A DNA stretch of 64,000 nucleotides from Cupriavidus sp. U2 (GTDB lineage Bacteria > Pseudomonadota > Gammaproteobacteria > Burkholderiales > Burkholderiaceae), in contig NZ_RCOG02000008.1 of the NCBI RefSeq assembly GCF_009663685.2, forward strand, positions 22,761-86,760. The letters run 5' to 3'. Below the pieces are notes generated by a model. That model did not search any database. It was given only the letters and a program-made list of their open reading frames with translations, and was not told the origin of the DNA. Made by a program: the position numbers and the translations under genes. Below, piece after piece: positions 15,213-23,114 of this stretch (positions are counted from its first letter, which is position 1; the number at the start of each line of letters is the position of its first letter).

Positions 15213-16541
15213 TCAACCTCCGCTACCGCCGCCGCCACTCGCGATGTTGTACAAAGGGACCATCGCCGTGCCAGGCGGGCATGCATAACCGTCAGATTGT
15301 CTGTATCCCATATTCCCATACATATCACTATAAGGAACCGAGCCAGCACGGTTGTCAGTCGAGATTGCACCGGAGCCCTGATAGACCCCAGGCGACCCTG
15401 CCAAAGTGAAACACGCCATCGGAAACCGGTCCATACCTCCCTGTCCTCCATACGTCCAGGTAATCGAATGGACACCCGACGCGGACCCGCTCGCCGCTCG
15501 CCATACACCAGATTGGCATGAGAGTGACTTTCCTGCGGCGTCGCTACGAATTGCCCCCTGCGGATCACCACATCCCCAACCCTCCGCGACTTTTTGCCCC
15601 GGGTCAGCGGACGGCACGATGGCGCCCGCGGCTGTGACGTATCCATTCGCCGCTACCCCGCCATACGACGTAATACTATTTGCGTAAACAGCCGTCCCTC
15701 GGAGCGAGCCGCCCACATATGCATCGCCGTTCGACTGGACATAGCTACCATAAACGCCGCTACCAGTGACATTTCCGGCAGCGGAGAGGCTTCCAGAGGC
15801 AGACACATTCCCAGCCGCCGACACCGAACCATTCGACTGAAAATTCCCCACCCGATTCATCGCCTGGTTGTTCGCATCCATCGGCCCGGTCAGATTCAGC
15901 GATCCGTCGCGCTTGTAGAACTGGTTCATCGACTGCGCCAGCAGTGAGCTCGATCCGGTCCGCATGGCCAGCACGCCGGAGGGCTTTGCGGCGACTGGGT
16001 TCACGGTAGACCAGCTCGCAGACATGCCGGTGATCGTCGCGGGGGTCTCCGCATACGACACGCCCGCATCCTGCCCGGCCTTCGCCACAGCAAGACCCAG
16101 CAGGTCCGTCCGGACGCGGCCCACAGCGTCGCGGTATCCCGTCGTCGAGTACACCAACCCCGGAATCGAACAAGCCGTGATATCCGCCCCGCAGTTTGTA
16201 GGGGTCAGGTCTACCCGAAACGACAGTCCCAATGGGCTGATATCCGTATAGCCGATCGGCAAAAGACCGAAGTTAATGAGATCCTGCACCGTCGGATGCA
16301 GCGGATTTGGCACCCCGATGGTCTTGCCGCCGACCGTGAGGTTCGTTGGCCCGGTCGGACTCTTCGCCAGGTCCGTGAACGCCTCGAACGTGTACGTATT
16401 CACAGCCGAAGCAATATTCGCCATGTAGTTGCCCGTGCCGACCGATTGCACCTCCTCGATCTCGGCGTACGTCCACGGCACCGATGCCATGAGAGCAACG
16501 CTGCTCAGCGCAAGCCCCATGGCGTAGTTCGACATCAACAT
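15213..16541 (-). CDS. pilV: PilV-type minor pilin/adhesin (shufflon-family constant region)
   Basis: 442 residues. The hydrophobic N-terminus (MGLALSSVALMASVPWTYAE) and the following conserved region (NYMANIASAVNTYTFEAF; LTVGGKTIGVPNPLHPTVQD; YRDAVGRVRTDLLGLAVAKA) match the constant part of IncI-type PilV tip adhesins. A Ser/Gly/Asn-rich repetitive stalk (SVSAAGNVSASGSLSAAGNV) leads to a C-terminal receptor-binding domain. Tip adhesins choose recipient cells during liquid mating. No shufflon segments or inverted 19-bp repeats lie downstream, only a terminator, so the C-terminus appears fixed. It is the last gene of the leftward pilus operon. Confidence 0.85.
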   Translation of the reverse strand: MLMSNYAMGLALSSVALMASVPWTYAEIEEVQSVGTGNYMANIASAVNTYTFEAFTDLAKSPTGPTNLTVGGKTIGVPNPLHPTVQDLINFGLLPIGYTDISPLGLSFRVDLTPTNCGADITACSIPGLVYSTTGYRDAVGRVRTDLLGLAVAKAGQDAGVSYAETPATITGMSASWSTVNPVAAKPSGVLAMRTGSSSLLAQSMNQFYKRDGSLNLTGPMDANNQAMNRVGNFQSNGSVSAAGNVSASGSLSAAGNVTGSGVYGSYVQSNGDAYVGGSLRGTAVYANSITSYGGVAANGYVTAAGAIVPSADPGQKVAEGWGCGDPQGAIRSDAAGKSLSCQSGVWRAASGSASGVHSITWTYGGQGGMDRFPMACFTLAGSPGVYQGSGAISTDNRAGSVPYSDMYGNMGYRQSDGYACPPGTAMVPLYNIASGGGGSGG

Positions 16542-16561
16542 ATTCCACTCTCCTATGCCAA

Positions 16562-16582
16562 AGCCCGGCCAACGGCCGGGCT
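16562..16582 (-). terminator. Hairpin between pilS and pilV
   Basis: AGCCCGGCC (16562-16570) and GGCCGGGCT (16574-16582) form a 9-bp stem with an AAC loop. It has no good T-run and lies inside the pilus operon, so it may lower pilV expression relative to the major pilin pilS or protect the pilS mRNA end. Confidence 0.65.
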
Positions 16583-16606
16583 GTCAATACGCACGTCAGG
16601 TTGCGC

Positions 16607-17239
16607 TCAGGACATGTAAAGGTCGATCGTGTTGCTGTCGCTGGAGCATTTCACCTGCGTCATGTTCACACTGCCGCCCACGTCCTTGATGGTGGTGCCA
16701 TTGACAACGATCTTGCCCGCGCTGCTCTGGAAAGCCGAAGCAATCTGCGTGCACGCGGCGTCGGGCTGATTCGGGATGGTGTACTGCACGGAATCGTTTG
16801 CCGTCAGCAGCTTGCCCGGCACGATGGTCAGCGTGCCGCCGCCCGGCTGCACCGTGACCGTTCCGCTGTCCACGGTCATGGTGGTCAGGTCCTTAAATGT
16901 GCCGTTGTCAACGACCGCAGCCACCGTGACCGTGCCGTAACGGCCGCGATAGTTCGTTTTGACCTTGCCCATCACCTTGTTCAGCTCAGTCGTAAACTGC
17001 TGGGCCTGCGAATCTGTCGAGTTGCCCGAGAAGAGCACCAGGATTGCAACGAGCGAGAAGGCCACCAGCAGCAGGTAGAAGCCATATTCGTCGAGGATGC
17101 CGCCGTGCTGCCCACGAAGGCGTGGATTGCTACGGATACGCTTCCATTGCTCTGCACGGCACAGCTGATTGAGCGGTACCCGGTATTCGCCCGCCGTCGT
17201 TTCGCGAGCCGCCGTATTGGTTTGCAGGTTGGTTTCCAT
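16607..17239 (-). CDS. pilS: Type IVB major prepilin PilS
   Basis: 210 residues. A long basic leader (about 45 residues) ends in RGQHGGILDEYGFYLLLVAF. Cleavage between the two glycines would leave Gly-Ile-Leu-Asp-Glu, placing the conserved glutamate at mature position 5, before the hydrophobic assembly helix. The C-terminal globular domain has two cysteines (DAACTQIA; TQVKCSSD) that fit the pilin disulphide loop. It polymerises into the thin pilus used for donor-recipient contact. No PilU-type prepilin peptidase gene is visible in the window, so a host PilD may process it. Confidence 0.88.
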   Translation of the reverse strand: METNLQTNTAARETTAGEYRVPLNQLCRAEQWKRIRSNPRLRGQHGGILDEYGFYLLLVAFSLVAILVLFSGNSTDSQAQQFTTELNKVMGKVKTNYRGRYGTVTVAAVVDNGTFKDLTTMTVDSGTVTVQPGGGTLTIVPGKLLTANDSVQYTIPNQPDAACTQIASAFQSSAGKIVVNGTTIKDVGGSVNMTQVKCSSDSNTIDLYMS

Positions 17240-17255
17240 TGTTCAGCCTTGTTCG

Positions 17256-18491
17256 TCAGTTGGATGGGTAGGTGGAAGGATTGATGCTCTTCTGATGCGT
17301 CTTCATGCCGTGCACCTGCATGCTCTGCTTCAACTCGCGGGCCATGAACGCGGGCATAAACGCCAGGGCCGTGATCAGGAGGATCAGCAGGATGGAGGAT
17401 CGTCGGTTGAACTTTGACGCCCGTTGCTCGAGCTCGCGCGGCGCAGTCTTCAGCAGCGTCACCGATACCGTATTCAGCATCTTGGACAGGTCGTCCTCAT
17501 ACTCCGCGATGTCCTGGATGCGATAGGTGGTGTCGCGGTCGAAGAGGCCCGTATCGAACATCTTGCCGCCGGCGTTGGGCGACTCTTCAAGCGTCGCTTC
17601 AATACGCCGGATATGCTGCGCAAGGTAGGGGTACGCGTTGGCACGCATCATCTCCAGCGCGTTGGTCAGGTTGTTCATGTCGCCACCGAACCGCTGCGTC
17701 ACTGCGGACATGGCTCCCAGAAACTGCGCCCCCTGAAACCGGCGGAAGAAGTCGAAGATGATTACGTGCTTGTCCAACCACGCGCGGTGAGGCCCCGTGT
17801 AGTTCCGCAGTGCGCGCAGTACCCACCATATGAGACCCGCCTCGCCCAGAAGTACGAGCCACCCCCACTCGCGCAGGAAAGTGGCCCCAAAATGGAACGC
17901 TCGGGCAATCGGCCCATAGCCGTCAACAGGCAGCAGGTTCGCAAAACTGCGATCCAGCATCGGTGCGACGATGAAAGCCATGACGCCGAGGTAAACGTGC
18001 AGGATGATCAGCGTAATGCCCATGCTCGCCAGCAACAGCAAGATGTTGGACTTGGCCGTGCTCATTGCCCGGAGGTTGTTGGCCAGCCGGAACAGCCCGT
18101 CCTTTACATCGCCGCCCTGCTCCGCCACTGCCAGGATGGCCAGATCTTCGTCAGGCACCGTGCCCTGGAAGATCTCCGCCAGCCGCGATTCCTGCGTCTG
18201 CCCATCTAGACCTTCATAGCGGGCCAGCCATAGGGACGCCAGCAGGCCCAGCGGCTCACCGGCGCGCCGTGCCGCATCCTTGGCAAAATGGTTCGAGATG
18301 GGTTCGCCCGGCATCTTCTCGATGCGCATGGCGAGGTCGTAGTAGTAGTCCGCGCGCTTGGGCGAGAACTCCAGCTTTGCGAACCACAGCTTGTCCGGAA
18401 ACCGCCCTGTCGCGCCGCCAATGCTCTCGGCGGCCGCGGCGTACTTCTTGCGCTTGATCGCGGCAAGCGCGTTCCTGAATCGTTGCATCAT
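17256..18491 (-). CDS. pilR: PilR, inner-membrane platform protein of the type IVB pilus (GspF family)
   Basis: 411 residues. Three hydrophobic segments are visible (about 140-165, 205-230 and 370-395) with cytoplasmic helical domains before and between them, as in GspF/PilC/PilR platform proteins. It couples ATPase PilQ to pilin extraction and polymerisation. Its start overlaps the end of pilQ by 4 nt, indicating tight coupling. Membership is supported by its fixed place between pilQ and pilS. Confidence 0.85.
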   Translation of the reverse strand: MMQRFRNALAAIKRKKYAAAAESIGGATGRFPDKLWFAKLEFSPKRADYYYDLAMRIEKMPGEPISNHFAKDAARRAGEPLGLLASLWLARYEGLDGQTQESRLAEIFQGTVPDEDLAILAVAEQGGDVKDGLFRLANNLRAMSTAKSNILLLLASMGITLIILHVYLGVMAFIVAPMLDRSFANLLPVDGYGPIARAFHFGATFLREWGWLVLLGEAGLIWWVLRALRNYTGPHRAWLDKHVIIFDFFRRFQGAQFLGAMSAVTQRFGGDMNNLTNALEMMRANAYPYLAQHIRRIEATLEESPNAGGKMFDTGLFDRDTTYRIQDIAEYEDDLSKMLNTVSVTLLKTAPRELEQRASKFNRRSSILLILLITALAFMPAFMARELKQSMQVHGMKTHQKSINPSTYPSN

Positions 18492-20305
18492 GCTCGGGCT
18501 CCCGTCAGTCGCTTCACCTTGGCTTCATATGCATCCAGAGACAGAATGCGCTCGGCCTGGCGCGGATCGACCGTGCCAGCAAACACGTGATACATGGCCA
18601 CTTCGAATACCGACTTGCCAGTGCTGTCGGGGATATCGAATCCGGTCGTTCGCTTCTCTCGCTGGTGCGCTTGCAGCTCGATGGCACGCGCATCGCGGAT
18701 GTACATCAGGTCCAGTTCGTCCGGCTCGAACATTTCGGCCGCCATCACACGGCCACGGATACCGTTGAGGTCAGGAAGGTTCGCGCGCCTGCACTTATCG
18801 CAGCCCGCCTCACGGCGAACACGAATGCCTTCGACGTCGAACTGGAACAGACGCTCAATCTGCTTCAGCTTCGCCGCACCCAGAATGTCCTTGGCTTCCT
18901 CCCCGTGGTGGCCGCATTCGCATGTCTTGGCGAGCAGCGCCTGGTACACGTAGAGGTTCACGAAGCCGGGGGTGGCCAGCACACTGCGCGGAATCTGCAA
19001 CTCGCTGTCGGCAAGACGGTCGGTGGCGGCTGTCGCCGACGGCGCGTGCAGCGTCGTCATCGCACGCAGGCCCGCGCCGGCAACGTCGCGGAACAGCCCG
19101 GCCGACTCGAAATCCCGCACCTCGCCGATCATCACAAAGTGGGGGTTCATCCGTTTGAGCTGGCGCTTGGCCACAATGAACGGATCCTCTTCCCGGTTCG
19201 AGCCGTCCAGCTGCCGTGCCACGGAAAAATGGTGCGTGCCGTGGGCCATCAGTTCGACCGGGTCCTCGATGGACATCTTGTTCATCCAGGACGGCAGGCG
19301 CTGCATGACGGCGTGCGCCGTGGTCGTCTTGCCCGAGCCCACCGTACCAACGAGGACCACGCCACCGCCCATCTGCATCGTGCAGCGATCGATGACATCC
19401 GCCTGTTGCTGGAAGAAGTGAAGGTCTTTGACGAAATCGACCTGAGTGGTCGTCGCGTTCTCGGGATTCATCCGCATGACGGTCACGTGGCCGTCGGCAC
19501 TCTGCATGGAGGCCCACCGGAATACCATCGGCACGCCGTCAACCACAGTCCGGATGCTCGTCTGCTGGGGCTGTACCCGGCTGAACACGCCATGGGAGCC
19601 GCCCTTCCCTTTCTGGAAGACGTGAGACAGCATGTCCAGCAGATCGGTGGTGCGGATGCGGAATTCGGGGGGCAGGACCAGATGGCCATCGATGGCGAAA
19701 CGGATCTGCGACAGCTCGCTGTTGTCCTTCACCTCGAAGTGGAGGTCGGATGCCTGCTCGCGCTTTGCGAACTGCGCTGCTGCCAGGAACGTCTGCCACA
19801 GGCCGCTCGCATTACGAAGGCCCGTGGTCTGGATGCCATCCTGCCGCGCACTGCCTTCGACACCGCGCGACAACGCCGTCATCACCTGCGGGGTTGCCGT
19901 GTAGAACAGCGGGTCGGCCGCATCCCAGCGCAGCTTCGCTTGGCGCAGGATCTCATCCGTATAGTCCGAGTACCGCATGTCGGCCAACAGGATGAACGCG
20001 AACTTACCGCGCTGGCCATCTGCCGGCGCCTCGATCAGGACCGGACAAATCTGGTGCCGCAGCGACTGCGCCAACGAGAGATCGTCGTACAGCACCCGCG
20101 AGAACGGTGGCAGGTCATCGGTGGTTCGCACCTCCGTACAACCGACCTCGCTCATCTCGGGCGTTGAAAGGGAGGGTTCGGCGTGAACGGGCATCGCCGC
20201 TACAGGCGCCGCGCCCGGGCGGGCCGATCCGCCGCCGGATATGACCATGATGCCGCCTGAGGCCTCGGGCACCAGCCCTTTTCTGGAGCGTTCAAAGAGT
20301 CGCAC
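18488..20305 (-). CDS. pilQ: PilQ, type IVB pilus assembly ATPase (GspE family)
   Basis: 605 residues. Walker A GTVGSGKTT is at 320-328, the Asp/Glu-containing box SIEDPVEL at about 345, and Walker B HFVMIGEVRD at 389-398. A His box (TTLHA) is near 418, and a CXC...CX2C zinc site is at 462/464 and 502/505, as in secretion ATPases of the GspE/PilB class. It powers pilin polymerisation from the cytoplasmic face. It is 605 residues long, with an added N-terminal region of about 150 residues typical of PilQ proteins. Confidence 0.93.
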   Translation of the reverse strand: MRLFERSRKGLVPEASGGIMVISGGGSARPGAAPVAAMPVHAEPSLSTPEMSEVGCTEVRTTDDLPPFSRVLYDDLSLAQSLRHQICPVLIEAPADGQRGKFAFILLADMRYSDYTDEILRQAKLRWDAADPLFYTATPQVMTALSRGVEGSARQDGIQTTGLRNASGLWQTFLAAAQFAKREQASDLHFEVKDNSELSQIRFAIDGHLVLPPEFRIRTTDLLDMLSHVFQKGKGGSHGVFSRVQPQQTSIRTVVDGVPMVFRWASMQSADGHVTVMRMNPENATTTQVDFVKDLHFFQQQADVIDRCTMQMGGGVVLVGTVGSGKTTTAHAVMQRLPSWMNKMSIEDPVELMAHGTHHFSVARQLDGSNREEDPFIVAKRQLKRMNPHFVMIGEVRDFESAGLFRDVAGAGLRAMTTLHAPSATAATDRLADSELQIPRSVLATPGFVNLYVYQALLAKTCECGHHGEEAKDILGAAKLKQIERLFQFDVEGIRVRREAGCDKCRRANLPDLNGIRGRVMAAEMFEPDELDLMYIRDARAIELQAHQREKRTTGFDIPDSTGKSVFEVAMYHVFAGTVDPRQAERILSLDAYEAKVKRLTGARA

Positions 20306-20315
20306 GACTGACTCC

Positions 20316-20951
20316 TTAGCCCTGCGCCACTGCGGCAGGCGCGGCCGGCAATGCTGGTACTGCCGGCACCGACGGCATCACCGGGGCCACGCCGTTGCTA
20401 CCAGCACCTGGAAACGGCGCCGGCATCACCGGGGGCTGCGACGGCATCGCGGCGGGGGTGCCGGGAGCGTGCGGGGGCATCGGGTTGCCGGCATTCATCA
20501 TCGGCGCGCGCTGTACGGGCGGCTCCTCGACCAGAACCGCATCATCGTCGACACGCGCGGCGTTCAGGGTCTGTTTTCCCTTGGAGAGCTTCGTGCCCGA
20601 CTCGGAGATCGACACCACCTTGTAGCCGCGCACGCTGCCGCCGACCTTTGCCGCATAGACCTGCTCGCCCCACTTCACATAGCTGCGCAGCGTGACCGGT
20701 AGCCCGACCTTGCTGCCGTCCACGCCAAAGATTGCCACGGTCCTCGGGGTGCCGCGGGCTTCACGCTGCTCGGCGGTAGGTGCCGACGTGGTGACCACGG
20801 GCGCCGGATTCGTCTTGGCCAACTCCTGGTCGGCTTTTTGCACGGCGATCTGCGCGTCCTTTTCCAGAAGCACCCGCGTCACAGTCTTGTCGCCTTCCGC
20901 ATGGGCCAGCGAGGCGGCAACTGCAAGAAAAGTCATGGCGATGCGTTTCAT
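20316..20951 (-). CDS. pilP: PilP, type IVB pilus biogenesis protein
   Basis: 211 residues with a signal peptide (MKRIAMTFLAVAASLAHA). The central region (AIFGVDGSKVGLPVTLR, then AAKVGGSVRGYKVVSISESG) matches PilP periplasmic linkers that connect the inner-membrane platform with the secretin. The C-terminus is a long Pro/Ala/Met-rich low-complexity tail. It overlaps pilO by one nucleotide. Confidence 0.8.
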   Translation of the reverse strand: MKRIAMTFLAVAASLAHAEGDKTVTRVLLEKDAQIAVQKADQELAKTNPAPVVTTSAPTAEQREARGTPRTVAIFGVDGSKVGLPVTLRSYVKWGEQVYAAKVGGSVRGYKVVSISESGTKLSKGKQTLNAARVDDDAVLVEEPPVQRAPMMNAGNPMPPHAPGTPAAMPSQPPVMPAPFPGAGSNGVAPVMPSVPAVPALPAAPAAVAQG

Positions 20952-22315
20952 TAGCTTTTTCCTCCATCGCGGGCGTACGCATCGCCCTTCACATTGAGTT
21001 CAAACTTCGATTTCTGGATGTCGGAGTCCGCGTCCAGGTTGATCGTCAGGGCGATCTCGTTGACCGAGACGTTCGGCGGGAAGGTGCCGATCTCCGCCGC
21101 ATTGCGCAGCGGCCCCTCCATTTCCCACTTGGCGCTCTTGTAGACATACGGGACCGAGGCAATACCCTCGCCGGGGATCGTGCCGAACAGTCCGATGTCC
21201 TGCAGCACCGCCTTGGATGCGGCAGGACGCAACAACTGGAGGGTCGAGCCGAAGTCCGTGCGCAGCGCCATCGACGTGGGCAGCGTATCGAGCAGCTTGG
21301 CGAGGGGTGCGTCCGGGCCGAAAGGCACCATGGCCTGCACGGTGACTTCCTTGTCTTCCTTGGAGAAGGCGGGCGCGCTGAAGGCGTCCGGCAGCGCAGT
21401 CAGGAACGTCGCGTTCGTGACACCTCGTGGCGCGCCCTTCGCGCCGCCGAGTCCGTAGGTCAGCGAGCAAGATGCTTGCGGCGCCACGACCGCTCCGCAA
21501 TTGATCTTCGTGAGCTTCCACCCGCCGACAAACAACGGATCGACGTCGACGAACCACTTTGCAAAGCGCGGCACGGCTACTGCGGCGACCGCCGATGGCG
21601 CGCGCCCGCGAGCGAGGATGTCCTCGGCATAGCGCTGCGCCGGACTCTTCTGCGGAGGCGGCGGATGCTTGCGTGCCTCATAGGCCCGGTACTGCGCCAT
21701 GCCGTACTTGTAGCCAACGGCGCCGACAACGATCAGCGCGGCGAGCGCCAGCAAACGCTTCTTCGTGGCGGCCGAACTCGGTTTGCGCAGCGCCGCGTGC
21801 TGGTCGGCTGCGTCGGCGAGCTGCTCAAGCGTCAGTTCCGAGAACGTGAGCGCCGACACATTGCCGAGCAACTGGGCCAGTTCGGGAAGGTTGCCGGCCA
21901 GCCGGAAGGTTCCCCCTGCGACCCGCGCGAACTCGACCGCAAGCTCCGACAGGGCTTGCTCGTCCTGAATGACGCGGTCGAACCCGACACGTGGCCTGCC
22001 CTTGAGGATGCCGCAGACCAGGTACCCGACCTGCTTCCCGGCGTGTTCGAGCCTGAACGCGAAGAACACGTTCGGCATCAGCCCCGGAATGCGGGCCACG
22101 GCGACAGCCGCCGAATAGAGCTTGTCCTTGACCTTTGTCTGCGCGTCTTCCGGTGCGAGATAGCCCATGTGCAGGGCCGCCCCGTCATGCCAGATGCGCG
22201 CGGCCTTCACTTCCTTCGCGACTTTCGCGGCGAGGTCAGGCGCCGGCGCGTTCCCGGTGAGGGTGCGCCATTGCATCCCGAAGGCGATCGCCTTGCCGTG
22301 GATCTCGAGGATCAT
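20951..22315 (-). CDS. pilO: PilO, type IVB pilus inner-membrane biogenesis protein
   Basis: 454 residues. A cytoplasmic N-terminal domain (about 1-175), one transmembrane helix (RLLALAALIVVGAVGYKYGM, about 186-205) and a large periplasmic domain with two cysteines (NCGAVVAPQASCSL) match IncI PilO2-type proteins. It forms the periplasmic scaffold with PilP. The gene is embedded between overlapping neighbours, so translation is coupled on both sides. Confidence 0.8.
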   Translation of the reverse strand: MILEIHGKAIAFGMQWRTLTGNAPAPDLAAKVAKEVKAARIWHDGAALHMGYLAPEDAQTKVKDKLYSAAVAVARIPGLMPNVFFAFRLEHAGKQVGYLVCGILKGRPRVGFDRVIQDEQALSELAVEFARVAGGTFRLAGNLPELAQLLGNVSALTFSELTLEQLADAADQHAALRKPSSAATKKRLLALAALIVVGAVGYKYGMAQYRAYEARKHPPPPQKSPAQRYAEDILARGRAPSAVAAVAVPRFAKWFVDVDPLFVGGWKLTKINCGAVVAPQASCSLTYGLGGAKGAPRGVTNATFLTALPDAFSAPAFSKEDKEVTVQAMVPFGPDAPLAKLLDTLPTSMALRTDFGSTLQLLRPAASKAVLQDIGLFGTIPGEGIASVPYVYKSAKWEMEGPLRNAAEIGTFPPNVSVNEIALTINLDADSDIQKSKFELNVKGDAYARDGGKS

Positions 22316-23112
22316 CGGGCAACTCCCGGCGATACGCTGTCGGTACCCGCCTTCGACAGGCGCGCGCGCATGAATGCGCGGAACTCAGCCCGCTCCGCTG
22401 CCGGTACGCGCTCATTCCCCTCGAGCCGATAGAGGTCGGGCCGCTCAGTGGTGGGCAGATTCAGCCGCCGGCGCAGGGAGTGCTCCAGGTCGGCGCGAAA
22501 CTGATTGCAGAAGCCAATCGCATTCGGCATGAACATGCCATAGATCACGGCGCCCCAAGCGAGCGTCAACACAAGGCCTTTAGCCATCCCATAGGCGAAC
22601 GAATCAGGGGACGTCTGAGCCATTGCCCACAGCTTGCGCGCCAAGGCCAGCGCCGTGGTCGTGTCAAGAAGCAGCCCACCAATCACGATCCAGAAAGCTA
22701 GGAACGGAATGGCACGCGTCATTGCACGCACGGAGTTGAGGGCCATTTCGCAAAGGTTCGCAATTTGGCGCAGATAGTTTGCGACCGAGAAGGCGGCGTG
22801 ATGGCGCAACGAGGCGTATTCGACATCCGAGATCACCCCCAGATCCATGCCGTGAACCTGAACCGTCCAGGTGCTGTCGGTCTTGGTCAACATCCGTTGT
22901 TCCAGGGACAGGCCATAGATCGACAGCATTCCTTGTGCAACGATTGTGAGGATGGTGCACACCACAGCGGCGTAGACCGCATCGCCAGTGACCTGCCCGC
23001 GGATCTGCACGAGCACCATGGAGAGGCCCGGTAGACATGTCAGGACGGCGACAGCCGGATAGCGGCGATACAACGCCAGCGCGTCAGAGAGAAGCGTACG
23101 GATAGCCAGCAT
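22312..23112 (-). CDS. Polytopic membrane protein of unknown function inside the pilus operon
   Basis: 266 residues with about four to five hydrophobic segments (AVAVLTCLPGLSMVLVQI, AAVVCTILTIVAQGMLSIYG, FLAFWIVIGGLLL, VLTLAWGAVIYGMFMP) and a basic cytoplasmic C-terminal tail. I do not recognise the family, and it has no counterpart in the standard pilL-to-pilV order known to me. It overlaps pilO by 4 nt and follows pilN by 2 nt, so it is a true operon member. It may replace or assist the missing PilM-like component. Confidence 0.65.
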   Translation of the reverse strand: MLAIRTLLSDALALYRRYPAVAVLTCLPGLSMVLVQIRGQVTGDAVYAAVVCTILTIVAQGMLSIYGLSLEQRMLTKTDSTWTVQVHGMDLGVISDVEYASLRHHAAFSVANYLRQIANLCEMALNSVRAMTRAIPFLAFWIVIGGLLLDTTTALALARKLWAMAQTSPDSFAYGMAKGLVLTLAWGAVIYGMFMPNAIGFCNQFRADLEHSLRRRLNLPTTERPDLYRLEGNERVPAAERAEFRAFMRARLSKAGTDSVSPGVAR

Positions 23113-23114
23113 GA

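Noticed and set aside
15100..15220. Possible shufflon recombination sites downstream of pilV
   Set aside because: Only a terminator hairpin is present; no repeated 19-bp-type sites or alternative C-terminal segments were seen.
18587..20167. 526-residue rightward open frame
   Set aside because: It is antisense to pilQ, which carries intact Walker and zinc motifs. The frame is open only because of high GC.
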